This document shows, in pieces, positions 9,018 to 17,787 of a stretch of DNA of 64,000 bases. Position 1 is the first letter of the stretch, and each line of letters opens with the position of its first letter. The DNA comes from Planosporangium mesophilum. Its GTDB lineage: Bacteria > Actinomycetota > Actinomycetes > Mycobacteriales > Micromonosporaceae. Position numbers and translations under genes: made by a program. The notes beneath the pieces were generated by a model. That model made no database searches. It worked only from the letters and a program-made list of their open reading frames with translations, and had not been told where the DNA came from. The stretch spans positions 62,001 through 126,000 of the forward strand of contig NZ_BOON01000015.1 of NCBI RefSeq assembly GCF_016863255.1. The letters run 5' to 3'.

Positions 9018-11543
9018 TCAGTTGGGGGAGTGGTCGACCGAGGCGATCAGCCGCTCCACCAACGCGGGCGCCTCGAGCTTCCGGTCGGCCACCGCCACCA
9101 GCAGCGTCTCCATGTCCGGGTAGCCGAGCTTGGCCGCCAGCCGTACCAGCGGGAGGTCGCTGCCCAGGCCGCGGCCGCACTGGCGCAACGCCAGGCCGAT
9201 GGCGAGCCGCCCGAGCCGTACCTTGTCGGCGATCGTGACCGCCGGTGCCTCCTCGCCGGCGAACCAGCCGCCGATGTGCAGCCGGGCCTGCGGCGTCTTG
9301 ACGAACTGGAGCCACTCGCGGGACGGGCCGGGCGCCGGTGCCTGGTCGTCGAAGTCGAACTCGTCGCGCTGGCCGGGCCGGGTGATGATCTCGACGACGT
9401 CGCCGTCGTCCAGTTCGGACGAGAGCGCGACGAGGCGGCCGTTGAGCCTGGCCCCGATGCACCGGTCGCCGACGTTCTTGCTGAGCGTGTACGCGAGGTC
9501 GACCGGCGTCGCCTCGGCCGGCAGCAGCACCGGCCGCCCGGTGGACGTGAACACGATGATCTGCGACTCGGCGAGATCGCAGCGCAGCGACGCGAGGAAC
9601 TGGGCCGGATCGCTGGCGGCGCTCTCCCAGTCGAGCACCCGGCGCAGCCACGCCAGCTGCTCCTCCTTGGCGCTCGCGGAGCGCGCCGCGTGCTGGGGGT
9701 AGCGGAAGTTGGCGACGATGCCGTACTCGGCGTCGCGGTGCATCGGCGCGGTGCGGATGAGCACCTCGAGCAGCTCGTCCTCGGGGCCGATCACGGTGGT
9801 GTGCAGCGAGCGGTACAGGTTGTTCTTGGGCGAGGCGATGAAGTCCTTGAATCGGCCCGGTACCGGCCGCCATCGGCCGTGCATGGCGCCGAGCGCCGCG
9901 TAGCAGTCGGCGTCGGGCCCGTCGACCACGATGACGACACGGGGGAGGTCGTGCGGCTCGCGGTAGCCGCCGGCGACGGTGTCCTTCCAGATCGAGTACA
10001 GGTGGCGCGGACGCGGGGACACGGTGGCGTCCACCCGCGCCCGGTGCAGCGCGGTCTCCACCTGGGAGATGACCCGGCCGAGGTAGTCGCGCCAGCCGCC
10101 GCGGTGCTTGACGTAGTCGGCGACGAGCGCGTGCCCGCTGGGGCTGAGCGCCTTCAGGACGCAGTCGTCGAGCTCCCGCTTGAGGGCCTGGATGCCCAGC
10201 CGGTCGCAGAGCGGCACCAGCACGTCGCGGGTCGCGCGCGCGATGCGGGCCCGGGACGCGGGGGAGCGGGCGTCGAGGGTACGCATGTTGTGCAGCCGGT
10301 CGGCGAGCTTGATGATGAGCACCCGTACGTCCCGGCCGGCCGCGATGATCATCTTGCGGATCGTCTCGGCCTCGGCGGCATCGCCGTAGAAGACCTTGTC
10401 GAACTTGGTGACGCCATCGACCAGCAGGGTGACCTCGGACCCGAAGTCGCTCTCCAGGGCCTGCAGGGTGTAGCTGGTGTCCTCGACCGTGTCGTGGAGC
10501 AGCGCGGCGACCAGGGTGGTCGTGTCCATGCCCAGCTCGGCGAGGATCTGGGCGACGGCGAGCGGGTGGGTGATGTACGGCTCGCCGCTCTTGCGCATCT
10601 GGCCCCGGTGCATCTGCTCCGCGATCGCGTACGCCCGGCGCAGCAGGTTGGGGTCGCCGCCGGGGTGGATCGAGCGGTGCGCGCGGTTCAGGTTGCCGAC
10701 CGGATCGGAGGCGCCCGGCCACGGCAGGATCGACAGCAGCCGGCGGGTGAATCCGGTGCTGGGGGTGGTCGGGGTGGTGGCCGGCGCCGAGAAGGCGGGC
10801 GGGGCCGGCTTGGCCGGCTTCGAAGCGGCCCGTTTCGGGGCGGCTGGTTTCTTGGCCGTCTCATCCGTCGTCGCGGCCGGTGGACCCGCCTTGGTGCGGG
10901 CGGCGGTCGAGGGTTTGGGCTGAGGCGTACGTCGGGACGGATCGGGCGTCCTGCCGGAACCGCCCCGCGGTCCCGGTCGGCCAGCCGCCGGCGGCTTGGC
11001 GCGGGTCTCACCTGATGTGGCAGCGGAGGCGGACTTTGCGGTCGTCGAGGCGGGCTTTGACGTCGAGGCGGGCTTTGACGTCGGCGCGGGCGTGGCGGTC
11101 GGCGAGGATTTTGCGGTCGGGGAGGGCTTCGCGGCCCCGCCCGGCGTGGTGTCCGCCGGGGCCGGACCGCTCGCGGTGGTGGTGGTCCCGGTGGCCGCGG
11201 TGGTCGAGGCGGGGTTGGCCGTCTCCGGGGTCGCGGCTTCGGTCCGTCCGAGCGACGCTGATACGGGCGCCGGTAAGGGCACCGATGCCGTCGGGGCGGG
11301 TGGCGACGGGCGCGCCGCATTGTCCTGGCGCTGATGGATCGCGGGGAACCGGTCGCCGGGCGTACATCGGTCGTCGGTGGGCGCGTCGTCGCGCGCGGGT
11401 TTCGCGCGATGCAGGTCGTCCCAGCCGACCGCTTCCGGAAGGGCACTCTGCGTAGGCTCAAGGCGCCCGCCGATCCCGAAAACGCCGGAATCCACTCGGA
11501 CACCTCCTCTGACCGGTTCGGGCCACCAGAGTGGGGGGTTCAT
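9018..11543 (-). CDS. RelA/SpoT-family (p)ppGpp synthetase/hydrolase homologue with long disordered N-terminus
   Basis: An 841-residue stringent-response enzyme resembling the second Streptomyces homologue (RshA) more than housekeeping RelA. Order: low-complexity Ala/Pro/Thr/Lys segment (about 70-265); HD hydrolase domain (His326, His350-Asp351, LLHDTVEDT); synthetase domain with RPRHLYSIW, Asp532 in HDLPRVV, PGRFKDFIASPKNN and the catalytic Glu593 in LLEVLIRT; TGS domain (about 665-722); a short C-terminal helical part. The zinc-finger and ACT domains of RelA are absent. The synthetase motifs diverge slightly from consensus, so activity needs testing. The disordered region contains 18-bp coding repeats. 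The true start could be internal. Confidence 0.88.
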   Translation of the reverse strand: MNPPLWWPEPVRGGVRVDSGVFGIGGRLEPTQSALPEAVGWDDLHRAKPARDDAPTDDRCTPGDRFPAIHQRQDNAARPSPPAPTASVPLPAPVSASLGRTEAATPETANPASTTAATGTTTTASGPAPADTTPGGAAKPSPTAKSSPTATPAPTSKPASTSKPASTTAKSASAATSGETRAKPPAAGRPGPRGGSGRTPDPSRRTPQPKPSTAARTKAGPPAATTDETAKKPAAPKRAASKPAKPAPPAFSAPATTPTTPSTGFTRRLLSILPWPGASDPVGNLNRAHRSIHPGGDPNLLRRAYAIAEQMHRGQMRKSGEPYITHPLAVAQILAELGMDTTTLVAALLHDTVEDTSYTLQALESDFGSEVTLLVDGVTKFDKVFYGDAAEAETIRKMIIAAGRDVRVLIIKLADRLHNMRTLDARSPASRARIARATRDVLVPLCDRLGIQALKRELDDCVLKALSPSGHALVADYVKHRGGWRDYLGRVISQVETALHRARVDATVSPRPRHLYSIWKDTVAGGYREPHDLPRVVIVVDGPDADCYAALGAMHGRWRPVPGRFKDFIASPKNNLYRSLHTTVIGPEDELLEVLIRTAPMHRDAEYGIVANFRYPQHAARSASAKEEQLAWLRRVLDWESAASDPAQFLASLRCDLAESQIIVFTSTGRPVLLPAEATPVDLAYTLSKNVGDRCIGARLNGRLVALSSELDDGDVVEIITRPGQRDEFDFDDQAPAPGPSREWLQFVKTPQARLHIGGWFAGEEAPAVTIADKVRLGRLAIGLALRQCGRGLGSDLPLVRLAAKLGYPDMETLLVAVADRKLEAPALVERLIASVDHSPN
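11044..11079. repeat. 18-bp tandem duplication in disordered coding region
   Basis: Two exact adjacent copies of an 18-bp unit (11044-11061 and 11062-11079), followed by a degenerate third start. On the minus strand it encodes the repeated hexapeptide SKPAST of the RelA/SpoT homologue. It is in frame and probably arose by slippage in the linker. Confidence 0.85.
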
Positions 11544-11605
11544 CCAGCCTAGTTATCAGCTTGGCAGACGAACGGTTATTTGAGGATGTGCGTTCGTACG
11601 ATTCA

Positions 11606-13360
11606 TTAAAGCCCCAAGTGGGTGATACCGCCCATGGCAGCTTCGGCAGTCGCCAGAAGTTCACGCCAGCGGCCCGCACCGTCCACCGGGGACGCCCAGC
11701 CCCCATCGACCTCCACCAGGCGGGTCTCCGGCCGCTCCAGCCAGGCCAGCACCCGTTCGGTCTCCTCCGGACTGGCGCACGGCACCGGCCCCGGACCGGG
11801 GCGAACCGTCTCGGCCGTGGCCAGCAGGGCGTCCAGCGCCGGGCGGGGATGCACGCGGGGTGGCGAGGCACCGGCGGCGGCCAGCCGGCCGTGGCGGATG
11901 ACCGCCAGCTCCCAGCCACCGGCCGCACCGGGGCGGGCCGCGACCACCTGGCTGAGCGCGGTCAGCGAGGCGAGCCGCTGCATCCGTACCGACGCCTTGA
12001 GGAACGCCACCAGCCGGCCGCGTACCGCCGCCGCGTCCTCGTACCGCCTCCCCTCCGACAGCGAACGCATCCTGTCCAGCAGCCGACGGACCACCTCGCT
12101 CGGGTTACCGGTGGTCGCCTCGCGGAACGGCTCCGCCGCGCTCGCCGTGTACTCCTCGGGGGAGATCCGGTGCTCGCAGGGCGCCGGGCAACGGCCCAGC
12201 TCGGCGAGGGCGCACGCCACCGTGGTGCGACGGGTCGACAGGCGCAGGGTGCACTGTCGCAGCGGCAGCGCCTCGTGCACCCCGGCCGCGGCGAGCTCGG
12301 CGTGCCGGCGGGACGCGAACGGGCCGAGGTAGGAGCCACCGTCGCCGGTGAGCGTGCGCACGACGGACAGCCGCGGGTAGGCCTCCGCGGTCAGCTTGAG
12401 CCAGACGACGCGTTCGGGGAACTTCGACCGCCGGTTGTAGGGCGGCTTGTGGGCGGCGATCAGCCGCAGCTCGCGTACCTCCGCCTCGAGGGAGTGGGCG
12501 CACTCGATGGCCTCCACCCGCTCGGCGGCGGCCAGCATCTCGGTGTTGATCCGGGCCCGCTTCTCCGAGGCGGTGAAGTAGCTGCGGACCCGGGTCGCGA
12601 TCGCCGAACTGGTGCCCACGTAGAGCGGGCGGTCCTTGCCGTCGCGGAAGACGTACACGCCGGGGGTGTTGGGCAGGTTCTCGGCCAGGTGCTTCTTGCG
12701 GCGCTGGGTGGGGCTGACCGCCTTGACGAACTCCAGGGCGTCGCCGAGCGTGTGGACGCGGTGCCCGCTGAGCCGGCCGATCAGGGCGTGCAGCACGTCG
12801 ACGGTGGCGCGGGCGTCGTCGAGGGCCCGGTGACAGGGCTGGCGGGCGTTGCCCCCCAGCCACCTGGCCAGGGTGGCCAGCTTGTTGTTGGGCACCTCGT
12901 CGCGGGTGAGGACGCGCCGGGCGAGCGCGGCCGTGTCGAGCACCAGCGGCTTGGGCCACGGGTACCCGTGCGCGGCGCACGCCGCCTTGAGGAAGCCGGT
13001 GTCGTACGGGGCGTTGTGCGCGACCAGGACCGCGTCCCTGGCGAACTCGAGGAAGGCGGGCAGCACGCTGTCGATGCGCGGGGCGGGCAGGACCATCGCC
13101 TCGGTGATGCCGGTGAGCACCGTGATGTACGGCGGGATCCGCTCACCCGGGTTGACCAGCGTCGCGAACTCGCCCAGCTCCTCGCCACCGCGGATCTTCA
13201 CCGCGCCGATCTCGGTGATGCCGCCCCCGTCCGGGGCGCCACCGGTGGTCTCCAGATCGACCACGACGAAGGTGGTCGCGAACAACGAGCGAGCCCGCGC
13301 GTCGTCGAACAGGGCGTCCAGGGTCTCCTGATGGAACATTTCACGCGCCGCTTCCGCCAC
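11606..13360 (-). CDS. DnaQ-like DEDDh exonuclease fused to UvrC-like GIY-YIG nuclease domain
   Basis: A 584-residue fusion matching the M. tuberculosis Rv2191 type. The N-terminal exonuclease has the DEDDh set: Asp35/Glu37 in VVDLETTGG, HNAPYDTGF, and HRALDDARAT. The second part is UvrC-like: GIY-YIG domain (NTPGVYVFRDGKDRPLYVGT), a Cys-containing region (CTLRLSTRRTTVACALAELG) and a UVR-like helix, but no C-terminal RNase H-like half, so it resembles Cho rather than full UvrC. It could incise and trim damaged DNA. GTG 13360 is chosen because TAACCT lies 7 nt upstream; ATG 13339 is an alternative. Confidence 0.9.
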   Translation of the reverse strand: MAEAAREMFHQETLDALFDDARARSLFATTFVVVDLETTGGAPDGGGITEIGAVKIRGGEELGEFATLVNPGERIPPYITVLTGITEAMVLPAPRIDSVLPAFLEFARDAVLVAHNAPYDTGFLKAACAAHGYPWPKPLVLDTAALARRVLTRDEVPNNKLATLARWLGGNARQPCHRALDDARATVDVLHALIGRLSGHRVHTLGDALEFVKAVSPTQRRKKHLAENLPNTPGVYVFRDGKDRPLYVGTSSAIATRVRSYFTASEKRARINTEMLAAAERVEAIECAHSLEAEVRELRLIAAHKPPYNRRSKFPERVVWLKLTAEAYPRLSVVRTLTGDGGSYLGPFASRRHAELAAAGVHEALPLRQCTLRLSTRRTTVACALAELGRCPAPCEHRISPEEYTASAAEPFREATTGNPSEVVRRLLDRMRSLSEGRRYEDAAAVRGRLVAFLKASVRMQRLASLTALSQVVAARPGAAGGWELAVIRHGRLAAAGASPPRVHPRPALDALLATAETVRPGPGPVPCASPEETERVLAWLERPETRLVEVDGGWASPVDGAGRWRELLATAEAAMGGITHLGL

Positions 13361-13367
13361 GGCGGGC

Positions 13368-13373
13368 AGGTTA
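13368..13373 (-). promoter_or_regulatory. Probable -10 box (TAACCT) of leaderless exonuclease-UvrC gene
   Basis: On the minus strand TAACCT is 7 nt before GTG 13360, and no ribosome-binding sequence precedes that codon. The spacing equals that at other putative leaderless genes in this window. Confidence 0.5.
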
Positions 13374-13527
13374 CGGCCCCGGTCCGACACTTTGCCCGGC
13401 GCCGCGCGCTTCCGGCGCCGTGATCGGCACCACCCTGTACGCGACGAGGTGGGCGGCGGGGGTCCGGCCGCGAAGATCGGCTGACCGGCCACGACAGTCG
13501 TGACGTCGGCAGTGCGACACTTGTCGC

Positions 13528-14907
13528 ATGTCCGCACAGGAGCCGTTTGCCGCCGAGACAGCCGACGGGACGGGCGGCGCTGCGCGGGAGCAGGGCTTCG
13601 AGCCGGAGCCGGTCCTGCCCGAGCCGGTACGGCAGCGCGTGATCACGCTGGCCGCCGCCGCGATCACGGACCTACCCATCGAGGAGCTACCGACGGCGCT
13701 GCGCCGGGTGGCCAAGTTCGCCCCCAACCGGCGTGCCCGGCTCGGCGGCCAGGTCATCGCCACCCAACTCGCCGGCGACCCGCTGCTGCGGCAGCGGCTG
13801 GCCACCCGGGCCGTGGAGGCGGCGGGTGGGCTCGGGGCGGCGATCGTCGAGGGGGCGCCGCCGGCCGCGGCCGACCCGGTCGAGGTCGCCGCGCTGGCGT
13901 ACCTGTCCAGGCCCGAAGGGTGGCGCGACCTGGTCGTGGCCGCCACCCAGGCGGTCCGCGCGGACACCGCGAGCGCCGCCGTCGAGGAGCGGATCCGCGA
14001 GACCGAGCAGCGCGCCGCGCGGGCCGAGCACGACCGGGCGGTGGCCCGGGTCGAGGCGGACAAGCTGCGCGACGAACTGGCGCGGCTGCGCGACGAGACC
14101 GCCGGCCTGCGCGAGGAGGCCCGCACCCTGGGCAAGGCGCTGCGGGAGGCGCAGGCGCGCGAGCGCAAGGCGGGCGAGATGCTCGCCACGGAGAAGGGCC
14201 GCGCCGCCCGGGCCACCGCGGAGCACGACGCGGAGGTACGCCGGCTGAAGACGAAGCTGGCAGAGGCGGAGTCGCTGGCCGGGGCGGCGCGACAGACCGC
14301 CAAGGACGCGCGGGCCGTCGACGACGCGCGGCTGTGGCTGCTGCTGGAGACGATCGGTCGGGCGGCGGTGGGCCTGCGCCGGGAGTTGGCGCTTGAACCG
14401 ACCGACCGGATGCCCGCCGACTTCGTCGCCGACGTCCATGCCGAGCAGCCGGGCGCGACCGGCGGCGCGACCAGCGCGCGGGCCCTCGACGCGGACGACC
14501 CGGCGCGGCTGGATCAACTGCTCGCGCTGCCCAAGGCGCACCTGGTCGTGGACGGGTACAACGTGACCAAGCGAGGGTTCGCTGAGATCTCGCTGGAGCA
14601 GCAGCGCGGTCGGCTGGTCAACGGTTTGGGCGGCCTGGCCGCGCAGACCCGCGCCGAGGTCACCGTCGTCTTCGACGGCGCCGAGCGGGTCGTCGGCCTG
14701 CCGCCGGCGCCACGGGGCGTCCGGGTGCTGTTCTCCCACCAGGGCGAGACCGCCGACGACCTGATCCGCCGGCTCGTCCGGGCGGAGCCGGCGGGCCGCC
14801 CGGTCGTCGTGATCTCCTCGGACCGGGAGGTGGCCGACGGGGTGCGCCGGCACGGCGCGTACCCGCTCGGCGCGGACACGCTGCTGCGGCGTCTGGCCCG
14901 GTCCTGA
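13528..14907 (+). CDS. NYN/PIN (YacP-like) domain RNA-binding protein with coiled coil
   Basis: A 459-residue protein. The N-terminal 150 residues are helical (VITLAAAAITDLPIEELPTA), residues about 150-270 form an Arg/Glu/Ala-rich coiled coil, and the C-terminus is a YacP/NYN nuclease-like domain with HLVVDGYNVTKRGF, VVFDGAE and a conserved acidic pattern around GETADDLIRRL and SSDREVADGV. YacP proteins are putative RNases of the PIN-like superfamily. It is divergent from the exonuclease-UvrC gene. A smaller NYN paralogue lies at 37779. The RNA target is unknown. Confidence 0.85.
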   Translation: MSAQEPFAAETADGTGGAAREQGFEPEPVLPEPVRQRVITLAAAAITDLPIEELPTALRRVAKFAPNRRARLGGQVIATQLAGDPLLRQRLATRAVEAAGGLGAAIVEGAPPAAADPVEVAALAYLSRPEGWRDLVVAATQAVRADTASAAVEERIRETEQRAARAEHDRAVARVEADKLRDELARLRDETAGLREEARTLGKALREAQARERKAGEMLATEKGRAARATAEHDAEVRRLKTKLAEAESLAGAARQTAKDARAVDDARLWLLLETIGRAAVGLRRELALEPTDRMPADFVADVHAEQPGATGGATSARALDADDPARLDQLLALPKAHLVVDGYNVTKRGFAEISLEQQRGRLVNGLGGLAAQTRAEVTVVFDGAERVVGLPPAPRGVRVLFSHQGETADDLIRRLVRAEPAGRPVVVISSDREVADGVRRHGAYPLGADTLLRRLARS

Positions 14908-14973
14908 CGGTTTCTGTCGTACCCCCTTCCTAGGTTGTGGTTACCCACAGTGGTGGACCCACTAGGAGGAGTC

Positions 14974-15228
14974 ATGCTGATCGACTGCGACACGTGCAAG
15001 GTGCGCGGGCAGGCGTGCGGCGAATGCGTGGTCAACGTGCTGTTCGGCCAGGCACCACCGGCCGCCGCCGGCACCGAGGCGGACGTCGGCCCGGCCGACG
15101 AGGCCGAGCGGCGCGCCCTGCAGGTGCTCGCCGACGCCGGCTTCGAGGTGACGGTGCTCAGCCGGGAGGACACCCGGCCCCGGTTACGGCTGCTGCCGTC
15201 CGTGCGGCGCGGTCACCACGCCGCATAA
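14974..15228 (+). CDS. Small conserved Cys-rich protein
   Basis: An 84-residue protein starting at ATG 14974 with a strong AGGAGGAG site just upstream. The N-terminus MLIDCDTCKVRGQACGECVV has four cysteines in two CxxC pairs, suggesting a zinc or thiol site; the rest is alpha/beta with no recognised domain. I recall similar short proteins in other actinobacteria but cannot name a function. Its stop codon lies inside the first unit of a 23-bp tandem repeat that runs on into the intergenic region. The M48 protease gene starts 129 bp downstream. Confidence 0.75.
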   Translation: MLIDCDTCKVRGQACGECVVNVLFGQAPPAAAGTEADVGPADEAERRALQVLADAGFEVTVLSREDTRPRLRLLPSVRRGHHAA

Positions 15229-15297
15229 GACGCGGTCACCACGCCGCACAAGACGCGGTCACCACGCCGCATAAGACGCGGCACCACGCCGCACAAC
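15209..15297. repeat. 23-bp tandem repeat, nearly four copies
   Basis: Units begin at 15209, 15232, 15255 and 15278. The consensus is GCGGTCACCACGCCGCAYAAGAC-like (first 20 bases GCGGTCACCACGCCGCAYAA); the fourth copy lacks one base and decays at its end. T and C alternate at the Y position (CATAA, CACAA, CATAA, CACAA). Each unit has short GCGG/CCGC inverted ends. The first unit supplies the last codons and stop of the upstream Cys-rich gene. The array is short and has no unique spacers. Confidence 0.9.
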
Positions 15298-15357
15298 CTG
15301 GCCGTGACGGCCGCCGATTACGATTGGCTCGCCCGATCAAGCGGGAGGAGCCGCGCG

Positions 15358-16614
15358 ATGACCCCTCGGTGGTGGGCCGCTGCCACGCTCGTGGCTCTGC
15401 TCGCGGCGCTGGCACTGGTCACGGCGCTGCGGGTGCCCTGGGGCAGTTCGCCCGCGCCCCGCGCCGACCAGGTCGCGGCGCTGCGTGAACTGCCGGCCGA
15501 CGCGGTCGCCCGCGGCCGTGCGTTCCACGCGGCCCTGCGGCCGGGCATGTACGGCGGGATGGTCATCGGCCTCCTCGCGGCGCTCGTACTCGGCCTCACG
15601 CCGTTCGGCGCCGCGCTGGTACGCCTGGCCGGCCGACCGTTCGGAGGGCACTGGCTGGCAGAGGCGCTCCTGGGCGGGCTGCTGGTGGTCTTCGCCGGCG
15701 AACTCGTCGGCCTGCCCTTCGCCGCCTGGCGGCAGAGCGTGGTCCGCCGGTACGGCCTGTCCACCCAGAGTTGGGGCGGATGGGCGGTCGACCTGCTCAA
15801 GGCGTACGCGATCGGCGCGGTCCTGGGCGCGATCGTGCTGGTCGGCTTCTACACGGTCACCCACTTCGCGCCCCGGTGGTGGTGGGCGTTCGGCGCGGCC
15901 GGTGCCGCCGGGCTGACGGTGCTGCTCACGTTCGTCTTCCCGGTCCTGATCGAGCCGGTGTTCAACAAGTTCACCCCTCTTGCGCCGGGCCGGTTGCGCA
16001 CCAACCTGATCGCGATGGCCGACCGCGACGGCGTACCGGTCTCCGACGTCCTGGTCGCCGACGCCTCGCGGCGTACCCGGGCGGTCAACGCGTACGTCTC
16101 GGGGCTCGGCCCGACCCGCCGGATCGTCGTCTACGACACACTGCTGCGCGAGGCGCCCCCGGCCGAGGTGGAGTCGGTCGTCGCGCACGAACTCGGTCAC
16201 GCGCGCGACGGTGACGTGGTCACCGGCACGCTGATCGGCGCTCTGGGCGGGGCCGCCGGCGTCTGCGCGCTGTACCTGGTCGGCTCCTGGACCGGCCTGC
16301 TGCGCCGGGCCGGGGTGGAGTCGTTGGCCGAACCGCGCGCGGTTGCGCTGCTGCTGGCGATCGGCGCCGTCGCCGGGCTCGCCGGCGGACCGCTGCAGAA
16401 CGCGGTCTCGCGGCGGATCGAGGCCCGCGCCGACCGGCACGCGCTGGCCCTCACCCGCGACCCGGACACGTTCGCGACCATGCAGGCCCGGCTGTCGCAG
16501 GTAAACCTGGGGGATCCGGACCCCAACCCGGTCGAGTACGCGCTGTTCGCGTCGCACCCGTCGACGGTGCAGCGGATGGCCGCGGCCCGAGCATGGTCGA
16601 GGAGCGCCAGATGA
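15358..16614 (+). CDS. M48 family metalloprotease (CAAX prenyl protease 1/Ste24-like)
   Basis: A 418-residue integral membrane zinc protease. The catalytic motif is VVAHELGHARDGD (HExxH), with a further conserved acidic region near RRIEARADRHALAL. Several membrane spans precede the catalytic domain, including ATLVALLAALALVTAL at the start, and two follow. The architecture matches Ste24-like proteases, used in bacteria for membrane protein quality control. ATG 15358 has GGGAGGAG 7 nt upstream, better than the longer frame to 15304. The stop overlaps the mannosyltransferase start (ATGA, 16611-16614). Confidence 0.9.
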   Translation: MTPRWWAAATLVALLAALALVTALRVPWGSSPAPRADQVAALRELPADAVARGRAFHAALRPGMYGGMVIGLLAALVLGLTPFGAALVRLAGRPFGGHWLAEALLGGLLVVFAGELVGLPFAAWRQSVVRRYGLSTQSWGGWAVDLLKAYAIGAVLGAIVLVGFYTVTHFAPRWWWAFGAAGAAGLTVLLTFVFPVLIEPVFNKFTPLAPGRLRTNLIAMADRDGVPVSDVLVADASRRTRAVNAYVSGLGPTRRIVVYDTLLREAPPAEVESVVAHELGHARDGDVVTGTLIGALGGAAGVCALYLVGSWTGLLRRAGVESLAEPRAVALLLAIGAVAGLAGGPLQNAVSRRIEARADRHALALTRDPDTFATMQARLSQVNLGDPDPNPVEYALFASHPSTVQRMAAARAWSRSAR

Positions 16615-17744
16615 CGCGAACCCTGCTGGTGACCAACGACTTCCCGCCCCGGCCCGGCGGCATCCAGCAGTTCGTGCACAACCTCGCGGTGCGCCAGCCG
16701 GCGGGGGAGATCGTGGTGTACGCCTCGACCTGGAAGGGCTCCGGGAAGTTCGACGCCGACCAGCCGTTCGAGGTGGTCCGGGAGGACACCGGCGTGCTGC
16801 TGCCCACGCCCCGCGTCGCGCGCCGGGCGGCGGAGCTGGCCCGTACGTACGGCTGTGACACGGTCTGGTTCGGGGCGGCCGCGCCGCTCGGACTGCTCGC
16901 CGACGGGCTGCGGCGGCGGGCCGGGATCCGGCGGGTGGTGGGGCAGACCCACGGGCACGAGGTCGGCTGGGCCGCCGTCCCGGGCGCCCGCGGCCTGCTG
17001 CGGCGCATCGGCCGCGGCGCCGACGTGATCACGTACCTGACCGGGTACCAGCGGGAGCGGTTGGGTCGCGTACTGGACCGGCTGACCACTCTGGAGCGGC
17101 TGGTCCCCGGCGTGGACGCGGAGGTGTACCACCCCGGGGTCGACGGCACCGAGGTCCGCGCGCGGTACGGCCTGGCCGGCCGGCCGGTCGTGGTGTGCGT
17201 GTCCAGGCTGGTGCCGCGCAAGGGCCAGGACGCCCTGATCCGGGCGCTGCCGGAGATCCGCCGCCGGGTGCCCGACGCCGCGCTGCTCGTGGTCAGCGGC
17301 GGCCCGTACCGGAAGACGTTGCAGCGGCTGGCCCGCGAGGCCGGCGTCGCCGACCACGTCGTGTTCACCGGCTCGGTGCGGTGGGAGGAGCTACCGGCGC
17401 ACTACGCCGCCGGGGACGTGTTCGCGATGCCCTGCCGTACCCGCGGCGGCGGCCTCGACGTGGAGGGGCTCGGCATCGTCTACCTGGAGGCGTCGGCGAC
17501 GGGGCTGCCGGTCGTGGCGGGTGACTCCGGCGGCGCCCCGGACGCGGTACGCGACGGTGAGACCGGCTACGTCGTGAGCGGGCGCGACCTGGCCCAGATC
17601 GCCGATCGGGTCGCCACCCTGCTGTCCGACCCCGACCTGGCGCGCCGCCTCGGTACAGCCGGGCGGGCCTGGGTGGAGGCCGAGTGGGGCTGGCAGACCC
17701 AGGCCGACCGGATGCGGGCCCTGCTCACCGGCGCCCAGCCGTAG
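16611..17744 (+). CDS. pimB: PimB-like GDP-mannose-dependent mannosyltransferase (GT4)
   Basis: A 377-residue GT-B glycosyltransferase of family GT4, matching M. tuberculosis PimB' (Rv2188c), which adds the second mannose to phosphatidylinositol mannosides. The N-terminus is LLVTNDFPPRPGGIQQFVHN; the C-terminal domain has VVCVSRLVPRKGQDALIRAL and GLDVEGLGIVYLEASATGLP with the E-x7-E signature. Location at the cytosolic face of the membrane is expected. It overlaps the protease gene by 4 bp and ends at a strong hairpin. Synteny with the fadD15-pimB' region of mycobacteria supports the call. Confidence 0.85.
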   Translation: MTRTLLVTNDFPPRPGGIQQFVHNLAVRQPAGEIVVYASTWKGSGKFDADQPFEVVREDTGVLLPTPRVARRAAELARTYGCDTVWFGAAAPLGLLADGLRRRAGIRRVVGQTHGHEVGWAAVPGARGLLRRIGRGADVITYLTGYQRERLGRVLDRLTTLERLVPGVDAEVYHPGVDGTEVRARYGLAGRPVVVCVSRLVPRKGQDALIRALPEIRRRVPDAALLVVSGGPYRKTLQRLAREAGVADHVVFTGSVRWEELPAHYAAGDVFAMPCRTRGGGLDVEGLGIVYLEASATGLPVVAGDSGGAPDAVRDGETGYVVSGRDLAQIADRVATLLSDPDLARRLGTAGRAWVEAEWGWQTQADRMRALLTGAQP

Positions 17745-17751
17745 AGCCAAG

Positions 17752-17780
17752 CGGGCGCCCCGCGACGAGCGGGGCGCCCG
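17752..17780. terminator. Bidirectional hairpin between pimB and the response regulator
   Basis: A perfect 12-bp inverted repeat (arms CGGGCGCCCCGC and GCGGGGCGCCCG) with a 5-nt loop, between the stops of two convergent genes. It has no T-tract, as is common for actinobacterial terminators. Confidence 0.8.
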
Positions 17781-17787
17781 AAGGCGA

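Noticed and set aside
9030-11015. 661-codon open frame on the plus strand
   Set aside because: It is antisense to the RelA/SpoT homologue, has no domain or ribosome site, and shows the His/Arg/Pro bias typical of shadows in GC-rich DNA.
15209-15297. CRISPR-like array
   Set aside because: Repeats are directly adjacent with no unique spacers, short, and part of a coding 3' end; no cas genes.
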